Assembly: GCF_000002985.6 (NCBI RefSeq)
Contig: NC_003280.10
Coordinates: 10,598,501-10,662,500 of the forward strand
Source: Caenorhabditis elegans
Lineage: Eukaryota > Nematoda > Chromadorea > Rhabditida > Rhabditidae
Direction of reading: 5' to 3'
Length of the DNA: 64,000 nt
Below, one piece after another: positions 48,201-59,168 of this stretch (positions within the stretch are counted from its first letter, which is position 1; every line of letters starts with the position of its first letter). Below the pieces are notes generated by a model, which was not told the origin of the DNA, made no database searches, and saw nothing but the letters and a program-made list of their open reading frames with translations. The position numbers and the translations under genes were made by a program.

Positions 48201-48446
48201 ACATGTCTAACAGTATGAAGCTCTACTGTCTAGTTTCAGAAAGATTCCACAGCTGTACCATCCGTGAAGTCCACCAGTGACCCCAAAGTGGATACTGAAA
48301 GTTCACATGCCAGTGTGCACCCGACAGAGTCAGTTACAACAGTTACTGAAGGAACTAACTATGAATTGGCAAAAACTCCGAAAACTCCAGCAAAGAGAGC
48401 ATCAAGGGCTTCATTTGACACACTTGACGTTGTACCAAAATGGTGA
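45203..48446 (+). CDS. prominin-like 5-TM protein, array copy 4 (one acceptor lost)
   Basis: Fourteen exons (45203-45403, 45450-45638, 45689-45845, 46033-46193, 46237-46395, 46618-46701, 46748-46906, 46951-47074, 47126-47366, 47417-47597, 47642-47824, 47871-47951, 47995-48195, 48240-48446) would give 775 residues with the same topology and exon sizes as copy 1. The exon at 46951 is homologous to 31768-31891 (same 124 nt, both starting TCAAGT), but the bases before it are TTTTGG instead of TTTCAG. No nearby AG keeps frame, and an in-frame TGA lies just upstream. Either a GG acceptor is used, the exon is skipped or the gene is dying. All other exons are intact. The tail lacks the Lys run but ends in DTLDVVPKW. 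Confidence 0.7.
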
Positions 48447-48720
48447 TTGATGTTTATGCAAACTTCCAATTGTCGGTACCTTATTTTCATGTTTGTATAG
48501 AATTATAAAGTGTTTTATTTCAATTCAGACAGTTTTATGGTGTTACTTTTTTGAAGACCTATGCTCTCCTTTTCGCTCGAAAAAAGCTTCTGAGAATATC
48601 ACTGCGAATAGATATTTTATTAACTTTTTCAGAAAATTTACTAAAATTTAGTCAGACATTAAAAAAACGATCAAGCAAATAATTTGTTCGCTTATTAAAA
48701 ACTCCCACCTCCAATTCCAA

Positions 48721-48728
48721 TGACGTCA
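48721..48728. promoter_or_regulatory. CRE-type palindrome TGACGTCA
   Basis: A perfect CREB/ATF site, TGACGTCA, 288 bp before the start codon at 49016. In worms such sites can be bound by CRH-1 or ATF/bZIP factors. It is a single short match, so it may be chance. Confidence 0.35.
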
Positions 48729-48775
48729 TGACTTTTCAAATAGTAGCCGAGCAGCTTCCATTTCCTTCCATTTCA

Positions 48776-48787
48776 TTTCTTATCAGT
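48776..48787. promoter_or_regulatory. ELT-2-type GATA site
   Basis: TTTCTTATCAGT on the + strand is ACTGATAAGAAA on the other, the extended consensus for intestinal GATA factors, 229 bp before the start codon at 49016. It suggests intestinal expression of the secreted protein. Confidence 0.5.
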
Positions 48788-49015
48788 GCCAAATTGAATG
48801 ATTTATTATCTTAATGCGGCGATGGCTTGTAACCAACGCCCCGTTTTTACATTTTTCAACTACCATCGGTAGACCGAATTTATACAATTTTAAATTTAAA
48901 TTGATTTTAAAACTGAATCTATTTTAGACTTTTCTGCCTACCAGGCAAATTTGCCTGAAGTTATGTAATGCCTTGATGTTTTGCCTTTTTCGTATATCGT
49001 TTTTGTTACCTTTAG

Positions 49016-50023
49016 ATGACACGTCTCGTACTTCTCCTATTTGTTCCGGCACTGCTCGCCTTCGATTCATCATTCAATTACGGATGCCAAAATGGACAAT
49101 GTACCTTCCAACTTGTGGTTCCCAAGGTGACACATTTTCAATACATTTTCACATAGTACTGAAATTCTCAAATTGAAATCGTTCAGGAAGTGGCTCAAGC
49201 TATCGATGAACAAACCCTGAACAATGAAGTTGCAACTATTGCTTCAAGTCTCTCAAAATTGGATTCCACAATTTTGAAATTTAATGACACCGGTGCATGT
49301 GCCTTCACAAAAGTAAATTTGTGCCAATTAAGCTTTTCTAGACTATTGAGCAATTGATTTCAGGGTTTTAATGCGAACTTCACAGTGGTCAATGCAACTG
49401 GTCAGAGCTTGAATGATAATGTTCAAGTTGCTAGTAATAATGCATCAGGTAAATAGGCAGGAAGTCTGTACTGTAGTTTAAAAGTTTTAAGTTAATGCAT
49501 ATATTTTTGGAGTTCGTAAATTTTTCTGACCAGGTGTGCTCTTAAATTCAATTCTCACATTTGAAATTTCCCGTATTCCATTTTATTTCCAGACCTACTT
49601 ACCGCATCAGCAAACGCCAACACAACCGCCACATTGCTTTACAACTCAATTTCTTGCTTCCAACAAAATGTAAACTCCAGCTACACATGCTTCTCACCTC
49701 CAAGCACTATTGCTCCGTCTACCATTGCTCCATCCACAACTGCCAGCGATGTCTCCACTGTAAACCCTGTGACTGACAACGGAAGTACCGTGTCTCAAGG
49801 AACTCAGCCGACTGGTGGAAGTACTGCTGCTCCAGTGAGTACTGATGCACCAGGTTCTACTGTCTCTGGAGCAACCGATGCATCCGTTGCATCCACAGCT
49901 GGTGGAGATACTACTGCAAGTGGAGCTTCTGTGGTATCAACCGCTGCTTCTTCCGAGGCCTCTACCGCCGCACCTGAAGCTTCTTCCGCTGCCGCTACTG
50001 TAATCAGCGGCAAGCCAGTTTAG
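49016..50023 (+). CDS. secreted protein with Ser/Thr/Ala-rich C-terminal half
   Basis: Four exons, 49016-49126, 49187-49312, 49364-49448 and 49593-50023, join to 250 residues. A signal peptide (MTRLVLLLFVPALLAF) precedes a small domain of about 135 residues with cysteines in YGCQNGQC, GACAF, ISCFQ and SYTCF and several N-glycosylation sequons. The last third is a Thr/Ser/Ala/Pro stretch (TIAPSTIAPSTTAS, STAAPVSTDAPGST), a mucin-like O-glycosylation region, with no GPI or TM signal. I do not recognise the family; it looks nematode-specific. The TTTAG directly before the ATG suggests trans-splicing onto the start codon. AATAAA follows near 50101. Upstream GATA and CRE sites suggest gut expression. 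Confidence 0.8.
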
Positions 50024-50437
50024 GAACTCTTAGATTTCTCAGAACCACATCCTGATCGTCAGCTCGCAGAATTTCATGATGTAATAAAACCCCTTAATGG
50101 AATAAATTCGATGAGGCTGTGATTCTGAAAAATCGCCCAATTTTATTCATTATTGCGAATAAACATATTTCATTTCAAATCCATTTTTTGAGAGGGTACA
50201 GTGTGAAAATTTACAACTGAAAAATGGCCATTGCTCAGTTTTACCACTCCTATGTTTGGGAGTCGACTCTAAATTATTCAAATATTAAACAAAAAAACCA
50301 AAAATTTCAAAACCAAAAATTTCAAAACTTGAAATTTACTGAAACAATGACTGAAACATTTCTATGCTTAGATGCTAGATGAGTAGAACTTATTACACAG
50401 TTAAATTTTTTATTGAGCTTAATTTTATCTCCATAAA
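50024..50437. other. short convergent intergenic
   Basis: 3' flanks of the secreted-protein gene (+) and nphp-1 (-). Only poly(A) signals and AT-rich sequence are visible. Confidence 0.6.
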
Positions 50438-53400
50438 TTAGTCAATAGAATGATTGCCTAAAAGATCCAATGAATAATCGATAATATTGATTGGTTTGCA
50501 TTGTTGATCTGCGATGAACTGCTTGAAAAGTCCCTTATTCAATGCATCCACAAATCGTTGCATAGTCTGAAATGTTACAATAATCGAAGCCTGATTTTGA
50601 AACGAGCTCCAAGAGCAGCAGCTCTACCTGTTGCCTAATCGAAAGAGTAAGATCATCTTTGACATCATACGAAATCATTCGAATCCCATGAATAAAAAAC
50701 GCGGTGTGTAGAAAAGTTTGGAAGAACTCGGCAGTTTGTTCAGCTTCGTTTTTCTTGGCGAGCACTTTCTTTTTGGTTTTCCAAATTTTCAGCATTATAT
50801 CCATAATGTCATGCTGGTCACAAACAAATGGGAATACAGAGAGAAGTGGGTCAGATATAAATTCTGAAATTAGTTCAAAATATTGTTTGGGTGGGTATGA
50901 AATCCTACCAGCACTCAATGGATTCCGATTGTCCCGAATTAAAATGGTTCCAGCTCGTCGGCGGTAAAAGTGGAAGAATGGTAAATAAAGAGCATTGAAT
51001 ACTATGACATCGGGGAGGGAGCTGGAAAAATAATTTGGGTTGAACTTAAAGTCAGGTCAGGGATCCAGATTTTCAGCTTTCTTAGTTTCCAAAACTCACT
51101 CCACATATGAAACCTTATCCTTGGGAACATCCATCACTTGAACCAGAACTCTTCTTTTCGAAGCTTCCGGCAACTTCATTTTTGTCATCACTTCATCATC
51201 CAAATACAAAACATTCGTTCTACTTGGCACTGCTTTATCATCAATTATCAGTCGCAGATATGTATGTCCCAAACTCTTTTCCTCAATTCCTATTTGTGTC
51301 TTCACCAAATGAGATGCTTCCACAACAAGTACCACTGTCGGAGATCGATAGTTTGAGCGGAGAACAAAATCAGAAAACTCGATGCAGCTTCTCGTCTGGC
51401 TCTCTTTTTTCTCAAAGTACCACGTTGAAGATTTGACACGTGGCACAAGAGTGTGCACGTTGCTCACAATTTGAGTGGATTTTGGATTTGTGATGTCGAC
51501 AAGAGCCATTCTGACAAGTGCCTTGTGTTCGATTAGGGGCATCTTTTCAAATCGAACTAGACGGATAATTTTTGATATATGGACAGTTCGCTTGTAAACC
51601 TGCAAAAAATATAGTTGATTTATGAAAGTGAGCAAAAAATGTGTTGCTATGAGTAGCAAATGATTCATAGTAAAAATTTTTAAAGCAATTTTCTCAGCCG
51701 TTTTTAGGAAGACTCAGAGGTTTTTTGGCAAAACTGTAGCATTTTTTGGGTAGAAACTGCAAGTTTTAAACTTTTACCTGATCCTTGTAATGACTCCAAA
51801 AAAGATCATGAAATCCAATATTTGAAGTTGATAGTCTCGGAGCCATATGGCACACTAGTGACAAGTGAGTGTCATTGTCATATGCTTTACCAAGACAGTC
51901 ATCAACTCGAGATGCCTGCCGGTTTGCTTCTCGTCTTGATGGATCAGTAGTCGTAGATATTCCGATCACCGAATCTCGAACTCCGAGGCGACTAGACACT
52001 TTTGATGGCTGAAAATTTCTACTTATTAAACTAACGATACTAGAGAAAAGTAACAAACCACATTCTTCGGCTTTTCCTTAACATGTTGTAAATAAGTCTT
52101 TGGCACAAGACCCCTCTGACCATATTCATCCAGTGCAGTCCACCAACCATCGGATCTTGTCTGTGTGATTCGATACTTCTTTCCTTTGATTAACTCCAAA
52201 TCCCCTTCAGCTTCTGCATCCCAACTGTCAATTGCAACAAAAACATTGCCACGGACTACAACTGGTTCCATAACTTCTCCAGAATCTCCACGACTCGGAT
52301 TCTGAAGCCTTGAGATGACTTCATCAAGTTCTTGACGTTCATTCAAAGTCTTTGATTCAAGAGGTTTTGTAATTGTGATAGGTTGTCTGGGTTTTGGTTG
52401 AGGTTGCTGGTGCTGTTGCTGTGGAGGCTGTGGCTGACTCGGAAGAGGATCATCCAGCTGAACATCCGTCTCAATAATTTCTGAATCATTATCAGAATCT
52501 TCTGATTCATCATCGTTATACATTGTGCTTTTTCGGCGGCCAATTGCAGCCATTTTCGGTTTTTCTTCTTCTGATTGAGAGTCCACACTGGAATTGAATA
52601 TTTAACTATTTATTAGAGAAATTGAATTTAATTATAATTTTACCTGACAGAAAACGATAATTGCTCCTTTTCCGGGCTCAAAGCTGTCAATCTTTGCTTC
52701 AACTTGTCAAGTTGCTCTAGAGCGTTTTCTTTCTTGTAGGTCTCGTCAGTTTTGGCCTTTTCAATTCGATTTCGGTGATCGTCGAGCTGCAAACTGTATG
52801 CATATGTTGATATCCTTGAATGATACTTCTACGTAGGCACGAGAATGCCTACCTACCAGAGTGCCTACGGTCTACACATATGCCTAACAATTTTTCAATG
52901 TTTGTAAACAATTAATTGAAATTAAATAGAAAGTTGGTCGACCTAAAATCTATGAATCAAACCGGAGATCCCATAATGGGCGGTAGGTAGGCCCGTAGGC
53001 AGCCAGGCATAAGGCAGATAGAGAAAATGCAATTTTTACCTGTCTATGCAATTCCTGGCACTGTCTGACAAAATGTTTGCGAAAACTTGCTCTCGACGCG
53101 GCTTCGGTGTCTTTTTGCTCTTTTTCGAGGCGATTTATCTGAAAAAAAGGCTTTTGCTATTTTTCCTTGAAAATACGGTTTACGGTCTAGACACGACAAT
53201 TTTTGTCGAATGCGAAAAGTTGTGTGCCTTTAAAGAGTACTGTAATTCCAAACTTTCGTTGCAGAGGAATTTTTTAGTTTTTTAATAGTTTTTAGATGAA
53301 AATATGTACATTAAATTTAAAAAAAATTCTGGAATTTTGAATTACAGTACTCTTTAAAGACGCACACCTTTCCGCATTTAACAAAAATCTGTTGTGACGA

Positions 53401-53729
53401 GACTCAGTTTTAATTATACGTTTGAAATTTAATTAAAACGTTGAAAATGCGCCCCACTGCAACTTTTTGGGTATTGAAGGGATTTTTTTAGTTGGAAATG
53501 AACAATAAACCACGAATTCAATTTTTAGTTATTTAATAATGTGTAATGGAAAAATTAAAAAATTCACAATAATAATTTTTAAATAAATTACAAAAAAATC
53601 CAAAAATTGAAAAAAATCGAATTCCTTTTCAAATTCGTGTTAACAATTAATATTCCCCACCTGATATTCAAACTGCGGAAATCGATTTATGGCATCCTGC
53701 AGACTTAGAATGCTTCCAAATATGGACAT
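50438..53729 (-). CDS. nphp-1: nephrocystin-1
   Basis: Eight exons, 53729-53661, 53138-53040, 52786-52644, 52587-52059, 52008-51778, 51599-51100, 51021-50628 and 50566-50438, join in frame to 697 residues. Order: N-terminal coiled coil (about 24-104, e.g. LEQLDKLKQRLTAL), an acidic then Gln/Pro-rich linker (QPQPPQQQHQQPQPKP), an SH3 domain (about 215-272, with LELIKGKKYRI, DGWWTAL and GLVPKTYLQHV), and the conserved nephrocystin homology region to the C-terminus. Nephrocystin-1 works with NPHP-4 at the ciliary transition zone; the human gene is mutated in nephronophthisis. A TTTCCAG acceptor 20 nt before the ATG fits trans-splicing, and an X-box-like site lies 63 bp upstream. lact-3 is 350 bp upstream on the same strand. 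Confidence 0.93.
52826..53030. repeat. TGCCTAC/GTAGGC-rich repeat in intron
   Basis: Many copies of TGCCTAC or GTAGGCA in both orientations in an nphp-1 intron. Similar sequence occurs at about 20060-20150, 33430-33600, 34130-34225 and 46440-46490, always in introns here, suggesting one dispersed inverted-repeat family. Confidence 0.6.
53160..53412. repeat. palindromic interspersed repeat
   Basis: Left arm AATACGGTTTACGGTCTAGA with CTTTAAAGAGTACTGTAATT; right arm AATTACAGTACTCTTTAAAG and GTGACGAGACTCAG. It lies in nphp-1 intron 1 and belongs to the same family as 9646-9914. Confidence 0.8.
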
Positions 53730-53791
53730 CCTGCTTTCCTCTCCCCCTGGAAAGCTCTTTTCCGCGCGGCCACTTGCCTTAAGCCACCCTC

Positions 53792-53806
53792 GTTGCCCCT
53801 GGCAAC
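53792..53806. promoter_or_regulatory. candidate RFX/DAF-19 X-box of nphp-1
   Basis: GTTGCC-CCT-GGCAAC is a perfect 6+6 inverted repeat with a 3-bp centre, 63-77 bp before the nphp-1 ATG. Half sites and position match X-boxes that let DAF-19 drive ciliary genes; the canonical worm site has a 2-bp centre, so the spacing is one base long. It fits the known ciliary expression of nphp-1. Confidence 0.65.
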
Positions 53807-54078
53807 TTGCGGGTTACCACCTGCCAGCTCCCCGCAAATGTGGTTAAAAACTGGTGAACTGATGGTTTATTAGTAAGGAAATCGAGAGAGAGCAGATAAA
53901 TATGCAATTTTGTGGGGTCACTCGGTCAGTTAATTACGGGGGAAGAAGCTTCAACATTGAGAGAACGACACTTGGAATGAATGAATTAAAAACGGACTGT
54001 ACAAAGAACACGCGGGATGATTTGGGATATATCTTAAAACTATATGGAATCACTAATTAAAAAATGAAATAAAATAAA

Positions 54079-57000
54079 TTATGATTGAATATTAATTTGT
54101 TCGATGACATCATATACAGAAGTCTGAAGTCCCCAGTACGTCCTGCACAAGTCGTAGAGTCCCGTTTTCAACCCATTTGTGACGTAGGCAATTGTCACTC
54201 GATTCTTGAGATCTGTGATGACCATTTGGCATCCGTGCCCGGTATGTCCGAAGCCGAATTGAGTCTGAAAATATGGCGAATTATGAAAGAAAAATATTAA
54301 AAAAATTCACTGAAAATTAAATAAAAAAACGCTCCTAACATTTTGCAGGTTCTTTAGCTAAATTTAGGGTTTTAAATATTTTTTCTATGCATTTTCATTT
54401 TTTGAATGAATTCGAAATTAATGGTTTTTCAACAATTTCTCCTGTTTTTTCGTTTTCTGTTCACCACCTGGGCTCTTTTTTTTTGGTCCTTTGCTAATTT
54501 TTTGGGGGTTTCAAAATTTTTTTTTTTTTGCTTTTTTCGGCAGTTGTAATTTTATTACAAAAATGGATTTTTCAGTCTTTTTTAATGCAAAAATTAATTT
54601 TTGGCTGTTTATGTTTTATGTTTATTTATTTAATTTATTTTTAATTTTGTTAATTTTTGTTATTTTTGTTAATTTTTGTTAATTTTTGTTAATTTATGTT
54701 TATTTAGCAAAAAGGTACTTTTCGGGTTTTTTTGAGAAAAATTGATTTTTTTGAATTTTTTATGGGAAAAAGGACAGTGGTTTTTTTTTTCGCAAAAATG
54801 GATTTTTTAAAAGTTTTTTTTGGCAAAAATTAAAAAATCTGCTTTATTGGATGAATTTTGACTTTTTCGTTCTTTAAGAGTTTTTTCAGACTTTTGTTGG
54901 TTTTTTTGGTTTTTTTATTGTGAAAATGGATTTTTTAAAATTTTTCAGTTCAAAATTTCCATCATCCCTCGTCCCTCTTTCGATTATTCAAAATCTCACC
55001 CCAGCTCTATGAATGGGCAAATGGAAAAATCCGTGTCCCTTGGCGACAGTATCATCAAAAATGAAATCACTCTCGTTGACGAACGGTTTGCTTATCGTGT
55101 TCAGTGTAGCCTGATTGAGAAGTTTTCCTCGATTTACCTGAAACAATCCTCTTAACTATCGTTTTTGTTTCAGTTTTTTTAAACAGTCACAAGGAAATTT
55201 CCTTTTTCTTTTTTTTTGTTCGACTTAAAAATTTCTTTTCTTCGCTATCAGCCTAGTTTCAGCTGATAACGATGTTCAAACAAAACGAAAAAAAACTTAA
55301 AATTCTCATAAATTTATCAAAAAAACGAGAACAAACCTTGTCAAAAAGTGAGGCAAGAGAACGAGCATTTCCCATTCCAAGTGCGGCAGCTTGCTCCAAT
55401 CTGGAAAAAAAACATGAATTTTAAAAAATGAAATAGCATAAAATATTGGTCAGATGCGAGATTTTGTCTCAAAACTATGACAATAGGTCTCGAAGCGACT
55501 TTTAAGGAGTACGGCAGTTTCTGAATTCTCATTTTAAAACATTTCATTTATTTTTTTATACTTTCACATGCAACATCGTAAAAAATCCAAAAAGAAGCGA
55601 GGATTTGGAAACTACAGTAATCCTTAAATTTTGGCATTGGAGAAAATCGGCCGCTTCGAGACCTGGTAGTGTATTTTTTGGGGGAAAATAGCAAAGTTTC
55701 GGATCTGGGTAACAGAATTTTTTGCGTAAATATACAAAAATTTGCTCGAAACTACCGAATTTCATAATGCGACATTACACAAAAAAAGCCAAAACTTTTA
55801 TGGAGTGTAAATATTTTAAAACTTCGAAAAAAGAACCGAATTTTGCTGAAATCTGAATTTTAGCCAATAGTTTTTAATGAAATATAGCGGAATTGAAAAT
55901 GTTTCGTTTTTTTTTTTTTTTTTCCGTTTTTTCCGATTCGATTTTACGAAAAATATCTTAAAATGCTGGTTATTTGTATTTGTTTAAGAATAAATTTATA
56001 TGTTTCCTCATGTATTTTCCATCAAATTTGACTTTTTTTAACGTGAATTTTATGATTAATTTTCTGAACACATTTTTTTCGATTTTCCGGGCAATTCTCG
56101 TACCGATGATAATCTGGATTATTGATCGTACATCTGGAGACTGCTTCAAGCCATGATGGATTTTTGACAATGTGTGAGAGTGGATGATCCTGAAAAATGA
56201 CATGAATATATATTACGGGAGCACTAAATTCTGAGGCTGCGTACTGCATAACATATTTGACGCGCAAAATACCTCGTAGCGAAAACTATCTTAAAAAGAC
56301 TACTGTAGCGATTTTTGAAAGTTTTTTTTTGTTGTAATTTTTGTGTTGTATTGCAATATTTTATCGATTTACCAATAATTTATGAAGAAATAAATCAACT
56401 ACAGTAGTAATTCAAAAAGTTACTGTAGTTTTCGCTACGAGATATTTTGTGCGTCAGATATAAATAGTGTTCCTGTATATTTTTTATAATTACTTTTCCG
56501 CATTTGAAACTATTTTCTATTTAAATAAACAACAAAAGTTCATTCTATAGAATATATTTCCATGTTTCGTGTCTTCAATTCCCAAATCATATGATTGGTA
56601 CATGATAAGCGGTGCTGCAGTATACCGGTACTAGAACAATCGGAAACACACAAAAACTGAAACTATTTGCAATTTCACTTGATTGTTGTGGACTCCCGGT
56701 TAAGTACCGGAACACTCTGATAATTTCATTCATTTCATTGACAAAAAAACCATACCGTCATCAATTTGAACAATGATTTCATGTACTTGACAACACGGAC
56801 ATCCGTCCACATCTCATCAAGACGATTGAGCATATTTGGTGTACTGATACGGGCGACACGATGTTGTTCTGAGACTGGGAGGCCAATGTGATAGTCCACA
56901 TCTGGAAATAGGAGGTTTTGAATTATTTTTTAGTTTTGAAAAAAAAATTATTATTCAAAGATAAGTTGAGAGCGCTTGTCGCTTTTTGAAAATTCAAAAT

Positions 57001-59168
57001 TTCCGGTTTTCCAGTAGAAAAACGAGGGTAATCTGAAATTTTTTAGTTTTTCAATTAAAAAAAAAACGGAAAAACAAAAACTTTAAGATTTTCAATATAA
57101 AAAAGTAAAATCTCAAAAATTTCTCGTTTTTCGATTACAAAAGCTAGAGATCGAAGAAAAAATTTTTATTTCACTAATCCTGAGAAAACTGTGAAAAATT
57201 CATGAAAATTCCGCAGCCACAAAAGTTTGAAATTACAGTACTCTTTAAAGGCGAACGCAATTTTTTATTAAAACAAAATTGCTAATTTTCAGTTTTTCGG
57301 CACGAATGTGTAATAGGGAACTACTTATTTATAGTTTTTCAATTAAAAAAAAGTAGAAATCGAATATCTTCGTTTTTCGGTTAAAAAAGACGAAAAATCG
57401 AAAATTTCCATTTTTCGAGTAGAAAAAAAGAGAGAAATCTGGACTTTTTAGTTTTTCGATTAATAAAAATCGAAAAAAAAAACCGCCACATTTTTGCACC
57501 TAGGTTATAGAAAACTACTTACCCAATTTCGTTGCAATTTCTTCTCTAAAAAACTGTCCAATTCCACGTTTTTGATCATCCGTATGTCTAACAATTTGAT
57601 CAACTAGCCATCCAAAAGTGTATGCATGATAACCAGTCTTTGTTCCAGGAGCCCATTTTGGCTCTTCTTCTTCAATAATTTGCCGCATTTTTTCATGATC
57701 CGCGGCGATTTCTTCAGTGATTGGAGTGTCAAACCATGCCATTCCAGACATATGAGAAAGTGCCATATTTATAGTAACATTATCTCTTCCATGAGTTCCA
57801 AATCCTGGCCAATACTTGGATACTGGGTCATCATATCTCAATTTTCCTTGCTCGTAGAGCAGTGCAACTGCTAATGACGCGGCAGCTTTTGTAGTCGAGA
57901 ACGTCACTGTTATTGTGTCCTGAAACAATCAATTTTTTTAAAAATTTTTGTGTTTTGCTGATATGTCACAACTTTTTTCAAAAATGTTTTCTCTGTTTTT
58001 GTGCCATTCCATTCAATTTTATAGACTTCAAAAACCGTTTTGAACCGAAAAACTCCCCGTATCAAATTGATATTATTATCAGTTCATATCAATCTGACGA
58101 CAGTGGAAAAATATATGTCGAAGCTATGAGGGAAACCGACGATAAATTATTCCAAATAAGGGCAAAGTATTAGATTGGGTTAAAGTTTGGAAATTCAGGT
58201 GCGAAATTTTGAGTCAAAAATACTGTCTCGACACGACAAGTTTCATGATTTTTTTAATTACTTAATACATTATGGAAACAAAAAAAGCTTACGAAAATAA
58301 TGAGAAAACTACGATAAATCGATAAAAACTCCGCAACAACAGATGTTAAAAGTTACAGTATTCTTTAAAGGCGCACGTCTTTTCGCATTTATTATAAATG
58401 TGTCGTGGTTAAACCTATGGAACCGTATTTTTGTGTGCACCTTTAAACAGTACTGTAATTTTGAACTTATATTGCAGCGGAATTTTTCTTATCGATTTTT
58501 CGTAGTTTTTCGATAAAAACAAATTTACTTATTGGAAAAAAAACCAAATCTCGAGGAAAATTATTTTTTAATCGAAAAAAAACCTGGGGAACCGTATTTT
58601 TGGTGCAAAAAACCCAAGATTTATAGTAAAAAAGTTTGAAATTGAAAAATGCTTGATTTTATTTTTTTTGTTTTCAAAAATCTACCTCAGCCCACTTCCT
58701 TGCCGCCTGCTTATCAGCATATCCACCCCATAAATCGACGACTTTCTTTCCATCAACAAATACAGCGAATGCTGATCCTTCGATTTCCCATCCATTTTCG
58801 AAATTCTTTCTGTAAAAATACAAGTTCCAGGATTTTTGCAAGACATTTTCCTTTTCTTTTTTTTAAAATAAAATAAAGATGACGATAGAAAAAGATTATT
58901 TGCCTGTACGCATGCCGGCAAAGTAAATATTAATTTCAGTTCAGTCAAACACATTTGTCACTTCACACGGGTAGAAAAATGAGAAAAAAAGAGAGCAGGA
59001 AGGTCGAACTTACTTAAAAACCTCTCGAACTTTCTCGAAACGTTCATCGACAAATCCACTAACATCGGATTTGTGATTTGAATATAACCGATCACATACA
59101 AAGCGATAAGTTACAGATAATAAAACTGTGGCTAGAAATAGTTTGAAGAGTAGAGAAAACTGTTGCAT
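54079..59168 (-). CDS. lact-3: serine beta-lactamase-like protein (LACT family)
   Basis: Eight exons, 59168-59014, 58809-58686, 57919-57523, 56901-56756, 56189-56104, 55400-55337, 55137-55000 and 54264-54079, join in frame to 431 residues. The N-terminus is a signal anchor or signal peptide (LLFKLFLATVLLSVTYRF). The class C beta-lactamase/penicillin-binding fold is shown by the nucleophile motif STTK (S101-K104), a YHAYTFGW block (from Y190) at the place of the second catalytic motif, and GHTGHG (376-381) in place of the KTG box. Eukaryotic relatives are peptidases or esterases of largely unknown substrate, not antibiotic resistance enzymes. Introns are loaded with palindromic repeats, explaining the 5-kb span. 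The number in the lact series is from memory of this locus; the family is certain. Confidence 0.88.
54642..54702. repeat. short tandem repeat, TTTTTGTTAA units
   Basis: About five to six degenerate copies of a 10-bp TTTTTGTTAA unit in the last lact-3 intron, within a T-rich stretch. Confidence 0.7.
55470..55680. repeat. palindromic interspersed repeat
   Basis: Left arm GTCTCGAAGCGACTTTTAAG with GGAGTACGGCAGTTTC; right arm GAAACTACAGTAATCCTTAA, then GGCCGCTTCGAGACC. It lies in a lact-3 intron and is related to the GTCTCG/AGTACTGTA family. Confidence 0.7.
56258..56458. repeat. palindromic repeat with TGACGCGCAAAATA ends
   Basis: TTGACGCGCAAAATACCTCG, then TAGCGAAAACTA on the left pairs with GTTTTCGCTACGAG, then ATATTTTGTGCGTCAG on the right. 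It is about 200 bp in a lact-3 intron, with different termini from the GTCTCG-ended family. Confidence 0.8.
58217..58460. repeat. palindromic interspersed repeat
   Basis: CTGTCTCGACACGACAAGTT on the left; GTTACAGTATTCTTTAAAGG, then TGTGTCGTGG in the middle; and a further CACCTTTAAACAGTACTGTA arm at the right. It may be two overlapping copies. It lies in a lact-3 intron. Confidence 0.65.

Larger units (their letters stand above)
48447..49015. other. intergenic / promoter of secreted protein gene
   Basis: Contains the CRE-type and GATA sites listed separately. No coding frame is evident. Confidence 0.5.

Noticed and set aside
49804-50013. Minus-strand Ala/Val-rich frame
   Set aside because: Shadow of the Ser/Thr/Ala repeats of the secreted protein.
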